Shown piece by piece: positions 34,842-45,775 of a stretch of 64,000 bases of DNA. This DNA comes from Quillaja saponaria (Eukaryota > Streptophyta > Magnoliopsida > Fabales > Quillajaceae), in assembly GCA_029379385.1 (NCBI GenBank), contig CM055617.1, forward strand, positions 11,627,532 through 11,691,531, in the 5' to 3' direction. The notes below the pieces were generated by a model. That model worked only from the letters and a program-made list of their open reading frames with translations. It was not told the origin of the DNA and made no database searches. The position numbers and the translations under genes were made by a program. Numbering within the stretch: position 1 is the stretch's first letter; each line of letters begins with the position of its first letter.

Positions 34842-35335
34842 AGTAAATAGCATCATTTGACTTGGTAAGCATTATCTAATAATATGATCATTTTGACTAG
34901 ATAATGCAATATGACCATTTTGACTAGATAAGCATTATCTAGTAATTAAGGATAAACATTATCCAGTAATATAGATAGGGCAAAAAAACATTGGACAAGT
35001 ATAGAGGTGACCATGTCCTATAAATAGGTCTTATGCTATTCATTTGTATATGTTAAGTGGTGGTAGTGTAATAGCATAAAAAAAAGAGAAAAAGCTAGCC
35101 GTAGGTAAAGAGGAAAAATATTTGAGTGTTGAAACACAGTTTATGTGAGAAAAATATTTTGTTCAAGAGTGCTTTGTTGTGCAAGTTTGTAATCAAAGTT
35201 TATTAGTAATATAATTTTGTGAGCCTATTATGCTTCTAATAGGGCTTCATTGAAGTGTCTACAATATTTGTGTGTATATTTTTTTGATAACCAAGACAAA
35301 CTTATAGATAGATATGACTATATGTATATATATAG
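34842..35335 (+). repeat. Tandem duplication of the LTR-flank junction
   Basis: Unit 1 is 34318-34841 (most of the 3' LTR plus 89 bases of RLK-2 intron). Unit 2 is 34842-35335 (the same LTR part to 35241, then the same intron bases). The junction lies in a TATATATAG run. Unit 2 preserves the unmutated target duplication GGGCT. It makes a third, partial LTR with its own TATA box. Confidence 0.9.
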
Positions 35336-35399
35336 CATGAGATAAGCTAGCAAGTATTATGCATTTGACAAGCTGCATTTCTTTAGTAAATTAGTGAGT

Positions 35400-35790
35400 A
35401 CCTGGCAGGTTATTCTCAATGAGATGTAGCTCTTCTAGCTTTTGTCAAGTTGCCAATATCTCTTGGAATGTTTCCTCTGAAACTATTGGCATTGAAGGAC
35501 AAAAATTTGAGCTCTTTTCAATGAGGCAAACTTACTAGAATTAGACCATAGAATTCATTCCTTGCAATTATAAGTACTTCAAGTTTTGGAACACCTTGAC
35601 ATGTATCTAGTGGAAGACTGCCTGACAATAATTGTAACCCAAGTTAATCTCTTAGCAACTCAGAGATGTTGAAAATAGCTAATGGTATGGAACCTAAAAG
35701 TTGATTTCGGTTCATATTCAACCTTCTTAGTTTTAGAAGATCACTAGTCATTGTGGAATATTTCCTTGCATTTAGAAGGAAAAGTTGTAT
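35400..35790 (-). pseudogene. RLK-2 pseudogene, exon-2 equivalent (five-LRR module)
   Basis: Matches RLK-3 50574-50940 and RLK-1 exon 2: NIP at the start, SIPLAIFNISE, LPLDTC, FRGNIPRDIGNL, then CTGCCAG|GTACTC as the donor near 35400. Several frameshifts. The donor-side intron sequence still aligns with the RLK-3 intron after 50941. Confidence 0.8.
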
Positions 35791-35799
35791 TAATACGCA

Positions 35800-36165
35800 A
35801 TGTTAAAAACTATAATGATACATGCATGCAATTCACTTGCTCCCATTGCATATAGACCATGCTATTAGTATTGAAACTAAGCATGTGGTTGTGTCATCTG
35901 GTATACAAATATATGTACACACATAATATCTATTCTTGGAAACTCTTGCTGCTAATCACAAAACCAAAACTTGATCAAAATACTGAATATGCTTGTGTGT
36001 GTGTATATATGTATATTCTTTTTCAGAACAATAACAAGTTTTTCTTCCTTATATTAGCTGAAATCGAATTATGTTTTCGTTTTCTATAGTGAACTATTTG
36101 CAGTCATAATGCTGTAATGTCTATTACTGTAGTATCTATATCATCTTGATTTGTTAAGTAAATGA
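35800..36165 (-). other. RLK-2 intron, homologous to the RLK-3 intron 50158-50573
   Basis: Blocks such as AAGCATGKGGTTGTGTCATCTGGTAT and TTTTCAGAACAA are shared in the expected antisense relation. ORFs on the strand opposite the genes (35859-36089 here, 50254-50460 in RLK-3) are chance readings of this shared intron. Confidence 0.7.
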
Positions 36166-36169
36166 ACGT

Positions 36170-36310
36170 AGGTTCAAGTTATAAGAAACGTATAATCATG
36201 GAATTGCCACCAAAATTAAAAAGCGGGAGTAACGAGATGTTGAAGATTGTTGAAGGTATGTTGCATGAAAGCTTGTTACCCATCATCCTTAAAACCTTCA
36301 AGCTTGACAT
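36170..36310 (-). pseudogene. RLK-2 pseudogene, end of exon 1
   Basis: Carries SSLKVLRMMGNKLS and NIPSTIFNIS, the last LRRs of exon 1. It joins across the insertion with 44182 (TTGGTAGATTTC / AAGCTTGAAGG), as shown by RLK-3 at 50024-50045, where the sequence is unbroken. Confidence 0.8.
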
Positions 36311-36324
36311 TGTTATAGTTATCA

Positions 36325-36596
36325 TGTTATAACCCTCATAATCTGGAAAAAAAAAATCAAAAATAAAAATCAAGTTTTAAATGCAAAGTATAAATTTACG
36401 TTATAAATAAATTAATTAAATAACAATATAATTAAATAGGTAATAAATTGATATCTTAGTATATGTTGTTATCCCAAAGTAAACAAAAATTATGATCAAG
36501 TAAAGTTTAAATGAGTGGATAATTGAGGTATGTATATAAATATATCAAAATTTAATTTTCACTACAAATAAATCAAATAAGTAAACAATATAATTA

Positions 36597-36641
<45 letters not shown>

Positions 36642-39600
36642 TATATATATAAATGTATATATATACACATATAATTAGAATTTATTGTGTAATTTAAATA
36701 TGTGATATCTAATTAAGTATTTTTTTTATTTCTTTTGTTATGTTGTCTTTCTTGCTTTACTCTCTTTAGCCGATTTTTCCTCTCTTTCTTATTTTGTCTT
36801 TTCTTTTGTCTCTCTTTGTTGCTTTCATCCTCCACCGACCTTGCTTGTTTCCTTTTCCCTTGTTCCAGATTTTTCTGCAGCCATCTTTGTTGACCAAGAC
36901 ATATACTTTCCTCCTTTTTCTTGCTCTTGCTTGTTTTAGTTAGTTATGAACTTGTTGGAAGTGTGCAATTTCAGCCCTTCATAGCAGCTCCATCTTTGGA
37001 TATTTCAATCAGTCTTGCGTTTCTTTTCTGTTTCCTTCAATTCTTGTTAGCTGCTTTTCTATTCTTGCTGGGCATTGCTTTCAGCCTAAGCCTTTTCTAG
37101 CCGTGGACAGTCCTTCATTCTTGACTGTGAGTTGCTCCAGCCTTGAGGAAGTCCAACCTTGTTATGTTTTGTTTTCCTTTCTTTTTATGTTGAAGTTCAT
37201 CTCTGTTCTGCCATGGGAAATTGCTAGTGTTTATAATCAAGCTCTGGCAGCCATTTCTTTCCTCCTAATTGGTATGTGGGTTTGATTAAATTAGAGCATC
37301 CTTTTATTCTTCTTCTACCCGTTGCAACATTCAGCCTTTGTCTTGGCTTTAGCAACTCCATAGTTGCTATGAACTGGAGTAGCAACGTTGGGGCATGAGG
37401 CTTGGCTGGCAGCAACTTCATCATCATATAGGCAGAGCAATTGGAGTGAAGTGGGGGCAGCCACTTGAGAGTTTGGTGTGGGAGGTGAGTTGGTTTGGAA
37501 TTAAATACTTGCTTAGTTTAATTACGTTAATTAAAGGAATAGGTAGATGAAGATTTTGAGTAGTTATCTGTAAAGGTGTAAGAATGAAAGCTTAAGAGTG
37601 TTGAAACATGGAAATTTAGAGTAAATTAATGTGGATTTATCTTGGTTCAAGCCTTTATAGTAGCTAGTTAGTTTTAAAGCTAACATAGGAATAAGTTGAT
37701 ATGAGTAAAATTTAAGTCAAACTTGATGAAAATTAAGTAATTAGTTTAAGTTAAATGCAAAGTAGAATATGAATATGATTGAACTTGAGAAGTTATGTTG
37801 GATTACTGGGAGAGGTATATAAACATAGGGATGAGAGTTAAGTGGTTGTGAATGGTAGCAGGGGCAGATTTCGTAGGCAACAGAAACGTGGTATTTTGAG
37901 TGCTTTCAGAGAAGAATTAAATTAAGAGTTCAAAATATAAAATGTATCTTAAGGTCTTGAGATATTTTCTGCAAAATTTCTTAGCTTGGTTCCAAATATG
38001 TTGTGAGTTATAGCTGCTAGACTCCAGCTAGGTCAGGCAGAATTCGTAATACTCTGTTTTTGGTTTATGTAAGAAATTGAGTAGGTTAATGACAGATTTT
38101 AGGAAAAGTTGCTAAATAATAAAGATATAAATACTTGTCTATTAATAAACCCAACAAACGGAATTGGATTTTGTTTTTCCTAGGGAAAGTTATGTTCAAT
38201 TAACTACGGTCAAGTCAAAGCTGTCAAAAATTCCTGCGTGTTACAGAATTTGATGCAACTTCAAACAATAAACTGTATTGATATACAAATCCAAAAAATT
38301 ACAAATGATATACCATTATAAAGCTATATGTGTCTAGTATTTTATAAATTTTACAAAACTGAATTCGGAGTTTCATGGAGAAAAATATGATCGTTAAAGT
38401 GGACACTGGTCCAAACCTCAAGTTTGGACAGCTTAAACATTTTTAACACACTAAATGTTTTCTATTCTTTTCTAATGGTTTCTCCTATTATATGCTTTGT
38501 CAAGATATTTAAAAGCCCTCTTCATTGATAACCTTTATCGCCTAAAGTCTAATCCATATTAATTGACATGTAATAGTTTAAAGGAAAACTTTCATAAATA
38601 AACCTATATAAGTTGAGATATAAGTTTAGTAAGTAAAAGAGTATAACAATAACTTTTATGAACTAAGTAGTATTTGGAATTATGAATTTCAGTTCTGGAT
38701 TCCAATGTGAACCTGATGAGACACAGGGACACAAGTGTGAGTGACAAATGAAATGGGTAACAGGTGAGTGATTAATTACTACCTTTAGGGGCTAGATTAG
38801 TATGTGTAATTATATGTTTATTTGAATATGCGTGATACATGAGAAGTAAGCTAGTGGAGTATTTCAGTAATTTGCTTGAATAATGTTTGCTTGATATTGG
38901 TTACTGTGTTGACATTGTTTGTGTTTGATAAGGGCCAACTCGTGAACATTTTCTAGAAAATGATTTTCATTTCTGAAATTAAAATCCAGGTGCACCTAGG
39001 ATACTCTAATTTAAAATTTGTGAGAAATTCTGATTCTGATATATATTTTTAAAATTGAGTGCTCAGCCCTGGTGGGATGGATTGTGTATGGAAAATTAAT
39101 TTGGTGTGCGGGCGCGTAAATGCCCGGCAAAGGGTGATATTGGTGTGCGGGGCTGGGTTACTCATTGGCCCTTTGGTTGTTTTGTTTGATATCATTGCTC
39201 TGATAAATTTGTGATCTTGTGTATTATGTAAATTGTGAATTTATGACCGTTATAATGTATATGTGCAATGTGAATTAAGATATGAATAATGTTACGCAAT
39301 GTTATTACGTATGTTATATGCTTGTGTTGTGTGATGCTAGTACCCTTTGGGTACGATTTTCCACTCACTGAGTCCATAGGACTCACCCCTTTCCTGTGAT
39401 TACATTTTTTAGTAGCAGGATGTCAAAAGAAGCTAACCACTAATACGAGATTTTGCTAAGGATTTGATGACAAGGTATGCCTCGGAATCTTTTACTTGAA
39501 GTTAAGGATGAATGTGGTATGATGTAATATTTTAGTACTTGTTTTATTGATGATGTGAATGGAGCAGAGCTCCTTATTGTCTTTGTATTGTGTTGAGTAA

Positions 39601-39845
39601 TAAAAAGAGTTTATAGGATTGTATTTTAAGGCATGTTCCATATTATAAGAGACATTTGCCGAAATTTTCATAAGTTGTGATTTGTTGAAATCAACAAGTT
39701 TTTAATGTTAACTTTTGTCTTCATAATTTCTTGGTTTTATTCATTGGTGAGTCAAGAGTCATGGTCATTCCTTTATTTGAGTCAAGGTTACGGAGGTTTG
39801 GTTACCATTCCTTTGGCCAGTCATGCCTCTATGAGGAGTGTGATA
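36325..39845 (+). mobile_element. Probable solo LTR, copy B, inside the 5' LTR of element 3
   Basis: Starts TGTTATAACCCTCAT, ends GTGTGATA, flanked by an exact 5-bp duplication TATCA (36320-36324 and 39846-39850). The first ~450 and last ~1200 bases match copy A (11010-12679), including GTGCACCTAG, CAGCCCTGGTGGGAT and CACTGAGT..GACTCA. It has an AT run at 36600-36640 and a C/T-rich tract around 36730-36850. No protein domain. Element length and style fit a gypsy-type LTR; a large non-coding derivative is the alternative. Short ORFs at 37103-37427 and 39192-39386 are not genes. Confidence 0.7.
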
Positions 39846-40112
39846 TATCAAAGCTCCATAAAATATCAAGTTTATTTATGTCAAAGTTGTCAACTTCATA
39901 TAAAAAAAGTTGATGTGTATGACAATTTAGCTTTTGATGTAATGATTAGTTTACTTTGTTAAAGGTGTAGTTATGAGAAAGCAACTCATACTTTAGTGAT
40001 TGGATTAGACAAATGGTAGGAGCTTTACATATTTCAGCTAAATGCTAAGTGCCATGTACGTTTTTAGCTTTTCCTCTTTCTCTTCCTCTTCCTCTTTGAG
40101 TAAAAGCTCACA
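39846..40112 (+). repeat. 5' LTR of copia element 3 (right portion)
   Basis: It continues the 14 bases at 36311-36324 and aligns with the 3' LTR from its base 10 onward (CAAAGCTCCAT, GTAATGATTAGT). It ends AAAAGCTCACA. The primer site TGGTATCAATGC follows at 40115. The C/T-rich run 40070-40096 lies near its end. Confidence 0.8.
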
Positions 40113-40162
40113 ATTGGTATCAATGCTTTCTTGACCTTTGAATAAAACAAAATAAAAAATCC

Positions 40163-41230
40163 ATGGCTTCAACGAATTTCTCTACTACTCCACCACATTA
40201 CCTTTATCAGGAAAAACTATCCTGCATGGTATGTAAAAATGAAGACTTATTTGAAGTCTTATGTTTTATGGGGATCTGTAGATGTAGGAAGAGATCCTGC
40301 ACCTTTAAGTGCAAATACCGTCATAGCAAAACTAAGACAACATAGTAAGGAAGTTCTAAAGAGTATTAAGCTTTGTTCTGCATAGAAAGAGTAGTCTTTG
40401 ATGTTATTTTCACAAGGATTATGACTTATGAAATAGTGAAGGAATCTTGAGACAAAGTTAAGGAAGAAGTTCTAAGGCACTGATAAAACAAGACAAATGC
40501 AGGTCTTGAATTTCATAAGAGACATAAAGAAGCTTCTGAAAGAGTATTTCTACAAAGTTAAGGAGAAGTTCCAAGGCACTGATAAAACAAGACAAATGCA
40601 GGTCTTGAATCTCATAAGAGACATAAAGAAGCTTCTGAAAGAGTATTTCTAGCAAACCAGAGAACAAAAAGCCAATCATGAAGTGGATGAAAGAAGCAAG
40701 GATTTGAAAAAGGAGCTGAAAACAAAGACAAGGAAAAGAAGTTTTTCCAACATAACAAAAGCACTAAGGAATGAGGCAAATATCTTTCATGTCTTCATTG
40801 CAAAAAGAGGAGTTCATACTAAGAACTTTTGTTGGTTTAAGTCAAGAGTTCAATGAAGATCTTTATCTAAGTCTACATTTATTACGTCTGCTTATCTGTT
40901 TTTTTTTTGTGCGGATCCAGATAATAGTGTTTATATTGTGACCTTCTACGTCTACATTTGTCAGATGTAGATAACGCCTTTTCTTATAATGGATAGACTG
41001 CACCAATCACAAGACACCAAACTTGAAATTTTTCAAGGATTTTAATAGAACTTTCCACTCAAAACTCATATTTAGTGACGGAAAATCAGTTGAGGCACAA
41101 GAAAAATGAGTTGTCATAGTGGAAACTTCAACAAGTATTGAATGCATTTATGATGATCTTTATGTTCCTCAATTAAGTTAGAGCTTGCTCAATGTAGGAG
41201 AAATGTTAGAAAAAAAACTATACCTACATT
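40163..41230 (+). pseudogene. Copia element 3 gag and protease remnant
   Basis: Starts MASTNFSTTPPHYL at 40163. The capsid core GTDKTRQMQVLN is followed by the stretch RDIKKLLKEYF, and a 100-bp tandem duplication (40452-40551, 40552-40650) repeats this coding part. The zinc knuckle (CLHCKKR..H..C, 40790-40835) needs one frame change. The protease C-terminal part (FSDGKSVEAQEK, ECIYDDLYVP) lies at 41040-41190; the DTGA start is not seen. Many stops. Confidence 0.75.
40452..40650 (+). repeat. 100-bp tandem duplication in gag of element 3
   Basis: Unit 1 40452-40551, unit 2 40552-40650, differing at very few positions. The high identity inside an otherwise decayed gag suggests a duplication younger than most of its stops. 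Confidence 0.9.
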
Positions 41231-41369
41231 TTGAAAATAACTTGTGTTATTTTTTATCATACTGGCTCTAAACTTATAACTGTGCTTATGAAAAACAAAA
41301 TTTTTCCTGCAAAGTTAAATGGAACTGAAGAGGAATATTTAATCTTCAGTAACTTACTAGTTCTTCTTG

Positions 41370-42282
41370 TTGAGTAAAAGACTTGGACATTGTAGTTACT
41401 TTATCTTGAAGCACGTGTAAGATAAAAATTTGGTCAGAAATATGTCTACTGTGAGTGAATATGAAGGTGTGTGTGGTGTTTATCAATATGGAAACCAATC
41501 AATCCATTTCCTATGAACAAAGCTTGAAGAGCTTCAAAAAAGCTTGAATTAATTCACACTGGTACATGTGGGCCAATGAAAACAATGTCATTCAATGGGA
41601 GTAGATATTTTGTATTGTTTATTTATGATTTTACCATACTTTGCTAGTTTATTTTCTAAATAAAAAAAATAATAAGATGTAACTGAATTGTTTCAGCGTT
41701 TCAAAGCTCAAGCTAAAAATCAGTCAAGCTTTTCAATAAAAACACTCAAGTCTGACAATGGAACTGAGTATACTTCTAACAAGTTGATGAGTTATGTAGA
41801 AAATTAGGTATTCAACATATTTAACTATTCCTTACACATCATAATAAAAAGGAGCGAGTTAAAAAAGAACAGAGCTGTGATGGAGATGGCTAGATGCCTA
41901 CTTTATGAAAAATAACTTCTAAATAATTTTTGTGGTAGAAGCAGTAAATACCCCTGTCTATTTACAAAATAGACTTTCAACAAAAGCTTTAAAAAATCAG
42001 ACTCCTTATGAAACATGGTATGGAGTCAAACCAAGCTTGGATCATCTAAAAGATTTTGGCAGTTTATGCTATTTTGGAGTTCCAAAAGTAAAAAGAAACA
42101 AGTTAGATCAAAAGTCCAAACTAGGAGTATTTCTTGGTTACAATTGTTTTTCCAAGAGCTACAAAAATCCTGAAGCAAGCAAGATTCAAGTGAGCGAAAA
42201 TGTGAAGTTTGATAAGTATAGTGTATGGAGCTGGGAGAAGTCTCAACTTGAGATATCTTTTCCAAGCTCCAACATAACATAA
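41370..42282 (+). pseudogene. Copia element 3 integrase remnant
   Basis: LGHCSYF near 41383, IHTGTCGPMKTMSFNGSRYF at 41556-41615 and KSDNGTEYTSNKL near 41750 mark the zinc region and the two Asp positions (the first now HTGT). The catalytic Glu region reads LKKNRAVMEMAR, again Lys for Glu. The C-terminal open part is 41932-42282 (LDHLKDFGSLCYFGVP, LGVFLGYN). Broken by stops. Confidence 0.78.
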
Positions 42283-42419
42283 ACCCTAATTGGAGCAAAA
42301 TGATGGCGATGATTCAAATTTAGACACTAAAGTTCCTATCAGAGGAACTAGGACATTTGGCTAATGTTTATGAAAGGTACAATGTAATTGTGTCTGAACC
42401 TTCAAACTTCTATGATGCA

Positions 42420-43440
42420 GTAGAATCGAAAGATTGGATGGCCGCAATGGAGGAGTAGATAAGTATGATAAAAAAGAATGAAACCTAGTGTCTTGTTGAT
42501 AAACTTACTAACAAGATGGTAATTGGTGTTAAATGGGTTTATAAAAACAAACTTTACTCTGATGGTTCTATGAACAAGCTAAAGGCAAGACTAGTTATGA
42601 AGAGGTATTATCAAGAATTTGAGATTCATTTCAGTGACACTTTTGTACATGTTGCAAAACATGACACCGTCAAGCTATTGATGACTATTGCTGCATAACA
42701 AGATTGAAAAATTTTCTAACTTGATATGAAATCAGCTTTTCTTAATGGCTCCCTAGAAGAGGAAATATTCATTGAACAACCAAAAAGATTTGTTAAGGCT
42801 GAAACTGAAAATCAGGTATATTTGTTAAGAAAAGTTTTGTATAGCTTGAAGCAGGCACCTAGAGACTGATATAGCTGAATTGATAGTCACTTATTAAATC
42901 TTGGATTCATCAAGAGATTCAATGAGGCTACTTTATATGTGAAGCAAGTTAAAGGTGATATATTAATTGTTTCCTTAAATGTTAATGATCTTCTTATTAC
43001 TGGCAGTAACTTGAATCATGTGAATGAATTCAAGATGATATGCAGGAGACTTTTGAAATGGCAGACTTGGGTATAATGTCATACTTTCTGGGTATGAAGA
43101 TTGATCAAACTCAAGAAGGTATATTCATCTTCCAAAAAAAATATGCAACTGATCTTCTAAGCATGTCATGGAACAGTAGGCCTATGAGTACTCTTTTGGC
43201 TTAAATGTGAAGTTATGCATGGATAATCATGTTGTGAAAATTGATGGTAGATTGTATAGAAGTTTAAACGGGAGTTTGTTGTATTTTACAACAATCAGGC
43301 CTGACATTATGTTTGCTGCAAGTTTACTGTCCAGATTCATGCCAAGTCCAAGTACTTTGCATTTCAAGGCTGCAAAAAGGGTTCTAGGATATGTGAAGGG
43401 AACTGCCGAGCTTGGAATATGATTAAATAAAAATGGACTA
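42420..43440 (+). pseudogene. Copia element 3 reverse transcriptase remnant
   Basis: GVKWVYKNKLYSDGSMNKLKARLV (42522 onward), a SAFLNGSLEEEIF-like block near 42730, SLKQAPRD near 42850, and NVNDLLITG near 42980-43005 in place of YVDDLLITG. The Asp pair is reduced to N-x-N-D. The last block, RPDIMFAASLLSRFM and LGYVKGT, is open at 43207-43422. Confidence 0.8.
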
Positions 43441-43909
43441 CCTAAATCTAGGTTACAATGACAGTGATAGGACAGGGTCATTTGATGATATGAAAAGCAC
43501 ATCTGGATATGTTTTTTCAATTGGCTCAGGTTTCTTTAGCTAGAGCTCAAGCAAGTAGAGCATTATGACTCAATGCTAAGTATGCTACTGTTGCTAGTGT
43601 TATAAATTAAGCCATTTGGCTTAGGAAGTTGTTGGTTGATCTGAATCAAGGACCAATTGATGCTACAACTATTTTTTGTGATAGCTAATCAACTGTCTCA
43701 ATTGTAAGAAATCCTATCTTGCATGGAAAAACCAAGCATATCAAGATCAAGTTCCACTCAATTAGAGAAGCTGAAAAACAAGTGAAGTGAAGTTTGTTCA
43801 TTGTAGTTCTGATGAACAACTTACTAATATCTTGACAAAATCCTTAACTAAAACTAAGTTTGAAACACTCAGGAAGGAACTCGAAGTTTCAAGAAAAATT
43901 ATCAAGGAG
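43440..43909 (+). pseudogene. Copia element 3 RNase H remnant
   Basis: GYNDSD near 43455, KSTSGYVFSIGSG near 43495, AKYATVAS near 43575, and [19 protein letters not shown] at 43700-43760 give the copia RNase H order. It ends with the purine tract AAGGAG before the 3' LTR. Several stops. Confidence 0.8.
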
Positions 43910-44087
43910 TGTTAAAGTTGTCAAAGCTCCATTAAATGTCAAGTTTATTTATGTTAAAGTTGCCAACTTTATTTAAAAAAGTTGATTTGTATGACAATTT
44001 AACTATTAATGTAATGATTAGTCTACTTTGTGTAAGGTGTAGTTATGGGAAAGCAACCAGGCCTGACATTATGTTTGTTAGAAGCTG

Positions 44088-44125
<38 letters not shown>

Positions 44126-44181
44126 ACTGAATGCTAAGTGCTATGTATGTTTCAGCATTATCTTCCGAGTAAAAGCTTACA
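43910..44181 (+). repeat. 3' LTR of copia element 3
   Basis: Starts TGTTAAAGTTGTCA and ends AAAAGCTTACA, 272 bases. It contains a TA dinucleotide run (about 44090-44122) absent from the 5' LTR, and AGGCCTGACATTATGTTTGT (44067-44086), which copies a phrase of the RT (43298 region), suggesting a small internal conversion. Confidence 0.85.
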
Positions 44182-44772
44182 GAAATCTACCAATCTCAAG
44201 TGGAATGTTTCATTTAACAAAATTAAAGTTCAAATCCAATGTTTCTAGTTTTGACATGTTAATTGGTCAAAGATAGAGAAATAGTACCATTTAAACTATT
44301 ACTAACGAGACTCAGCTATTGGAGTTTAGTTAAGCCCCCTGTTCTTGTTGGAATTTCTCTAATAAATTCGTTGTAGCTTAAGTTAAGGAGCTCCAACTTA
44401 GGCAACAAGGCTAACTCTTTTGGCAGACTACCACGGAACTTGTTGCTGCTAAGGTCAAGATCAACAACGGATGAGATGTTACCGATATGTGGGGGTATGG
44501 AACCTATAAGAGCCATGTGAATAAGATTTAATGCCATGACCATTCCATGGCTGTTTCCACAAGTGACACCAATTAACGTCCCAGTTGCAAACTGAGGTTA
44601 ACTCAGACCGGTTTGTGGACAACAGACCTTGAGGGTCCACGATGATATGGGATTTGAAGGCAATAAGTGCATATTGATCTAAGTTGGTGTTTCTCATAGC
44701 TAACCACACCATAAAGCATTGATGGAATGACAATGTCAAAATTACAGAAAGGTAAGAGTAAAAGTTCTCCAT
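44182..44772 (-). pseudogene. RLK-2 pseudogene, start of exon 1
   Basis: ATG at 44772 (MENFYSYLSVILTLS) opens a signal peptide. DQYALIAFKSHI and the N-cap CNW follow. A frameshift near 44575 breaks the WIGVTC box. Then VMALNLIHMALIGSIPPHIGNI and the LRRs to 44316 are open, followed by stops. Exon 1 is cut by element 3 at 44182. This is the true 5' end of RLK-2, 15.4 kb from its kinase remnant. Confidence 0.88.
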
Positions 44773-44921
44773 GGATTTGTTGGTGGTTTGGATACTGATC
44801 AAGGAAAGACGAACCTAGCTAGTATTATTTACTCCACACTATATATTTTTTAATTTGTCTTGTCTTTTCCTTTGAATTGTATATAAATTTGAGTAAATTA
44901 TATTTCCCTTCTAAAGTTTAC

Positions 44922-45420
44922 CACTACAAGAAAATTGACTTTTTCCCACAAACCCATTTCCCACAAAAAAAAGTTTGTGGGTATTAACTATATTACCCAC
45001 AAACCCAGCCACAAACCCACCAAATTTTGTTATCATCAATTTACCGACCAACATTTTGTTGGTATGTTTGTCAGTATTATGACATGAATTAAATTTTCAC
45101 TCCCGCAAATTTCACCCACAAACAATTTTTTTATCTTTCACCCACAAACCTATGTTTGTCGGTAATTTCTTTTCTTGTTACCCACGGACCTTAGTTTGTG
45201 GGAAATAAAAACTCATAATTTTGTTATGTATTATTACCTACAAACTCTTGCTTGTAGGTAAAAAAAAATTAGCTTATAACCACAAACTTTGGTTTGTAGG
45301 TAAATTTTTTTTTTTTTACCTGTAAACTTATAATTGTAGGAAATAAAGATATTCATTATTTTGTTATAGATTACCCACAAACTCTATGGCTTGTGGGTGA
45401 TTTTCAGAACCCTAAATCCT
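44922..45420 (+). mobile_element. CACTA element left end, 150 bp upstream of RLK-2
   Basis: CACTACAAGAAAA (44922-44934) is the standard plant CACTA terminus. ACCCACAAAC or its complement GTTTGTGGGT then recurs more than ten times to about 45400, a subterminal repeat array. No matching right end was found downstream, so the element is truncated or its end has decayed. Confidence 0.7.
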
Positions 45421-45775
45421 CAATTTTTTCTTCTTATCCTTTCCCTCAAACAAAATTAGATCACTTTCTTAGTATTGTTAATAATATTTAACACAAATAT
45501 TAAAAATATGCAAGATGATTCATTATTAGATCACTTTCTTAATATTGTTAATAATATTTTTTTATACTATTAAATAATAACTTGCAAAATTTATAAAAAA
45601 AATTTAAAATATATTTGCTTATTTTTTTAGTTTTTATTTTTGTCTATTTGCACATTTTAAAAAGAACATATTAACAAAATTTTGTATTTGTTTTTTATCA
45701 CCAATATTTTTTTATTTTGTTTCTATCACCATTAGTTTTGGGTTGGCTTTTCAAAATTGGAAAAACAAAAAAATT
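45421..45775. other. AT-rich, short direct duplication
   Basis: ATTAGATCACTTTCTTA(A/G)TATTGTTAATAATATT occurs twice (about 45457 and 45526). No gene. Confidence 0.6.

Larger units (their letters stand above)
36311..44181 (+). mobile_element. Ty1/copia retrotransposon, element 3, in RLK-2 exon 1, with a nested LTR
   Basis: The 5' LTR begins at 36311 (TGTTATAGTTATCA), is interrupted by the solo LTR 36325-39845, and resumes at 39846. The 3' LTR is 43910-44181. Flanks GACAT (36306-36310) and GAAAT (44182-44186) are a near-perfect target duplication. It contains gag, protease, integrase, RT and RNase H remnants, all with stops. It sits antisense in the first RLK-2 exon. Confidence 0.88.

Noticed and set aside
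35859..36089. ORF similar to 50254-50460 on the opposite strand
   Set aside because: Similarity comes from homologous introns of RLK-2 and RLK-3 read in antisense. Lengths and stops differ.
39839..39845. Start of the element 3 5' LTR at 39839 (TGTGATA)
   Set aside because: These bases are the right end of the nested solo LTR. The real LTR start is at 36311, as shown by the TATCA duplication and the match to the 3' LTR.
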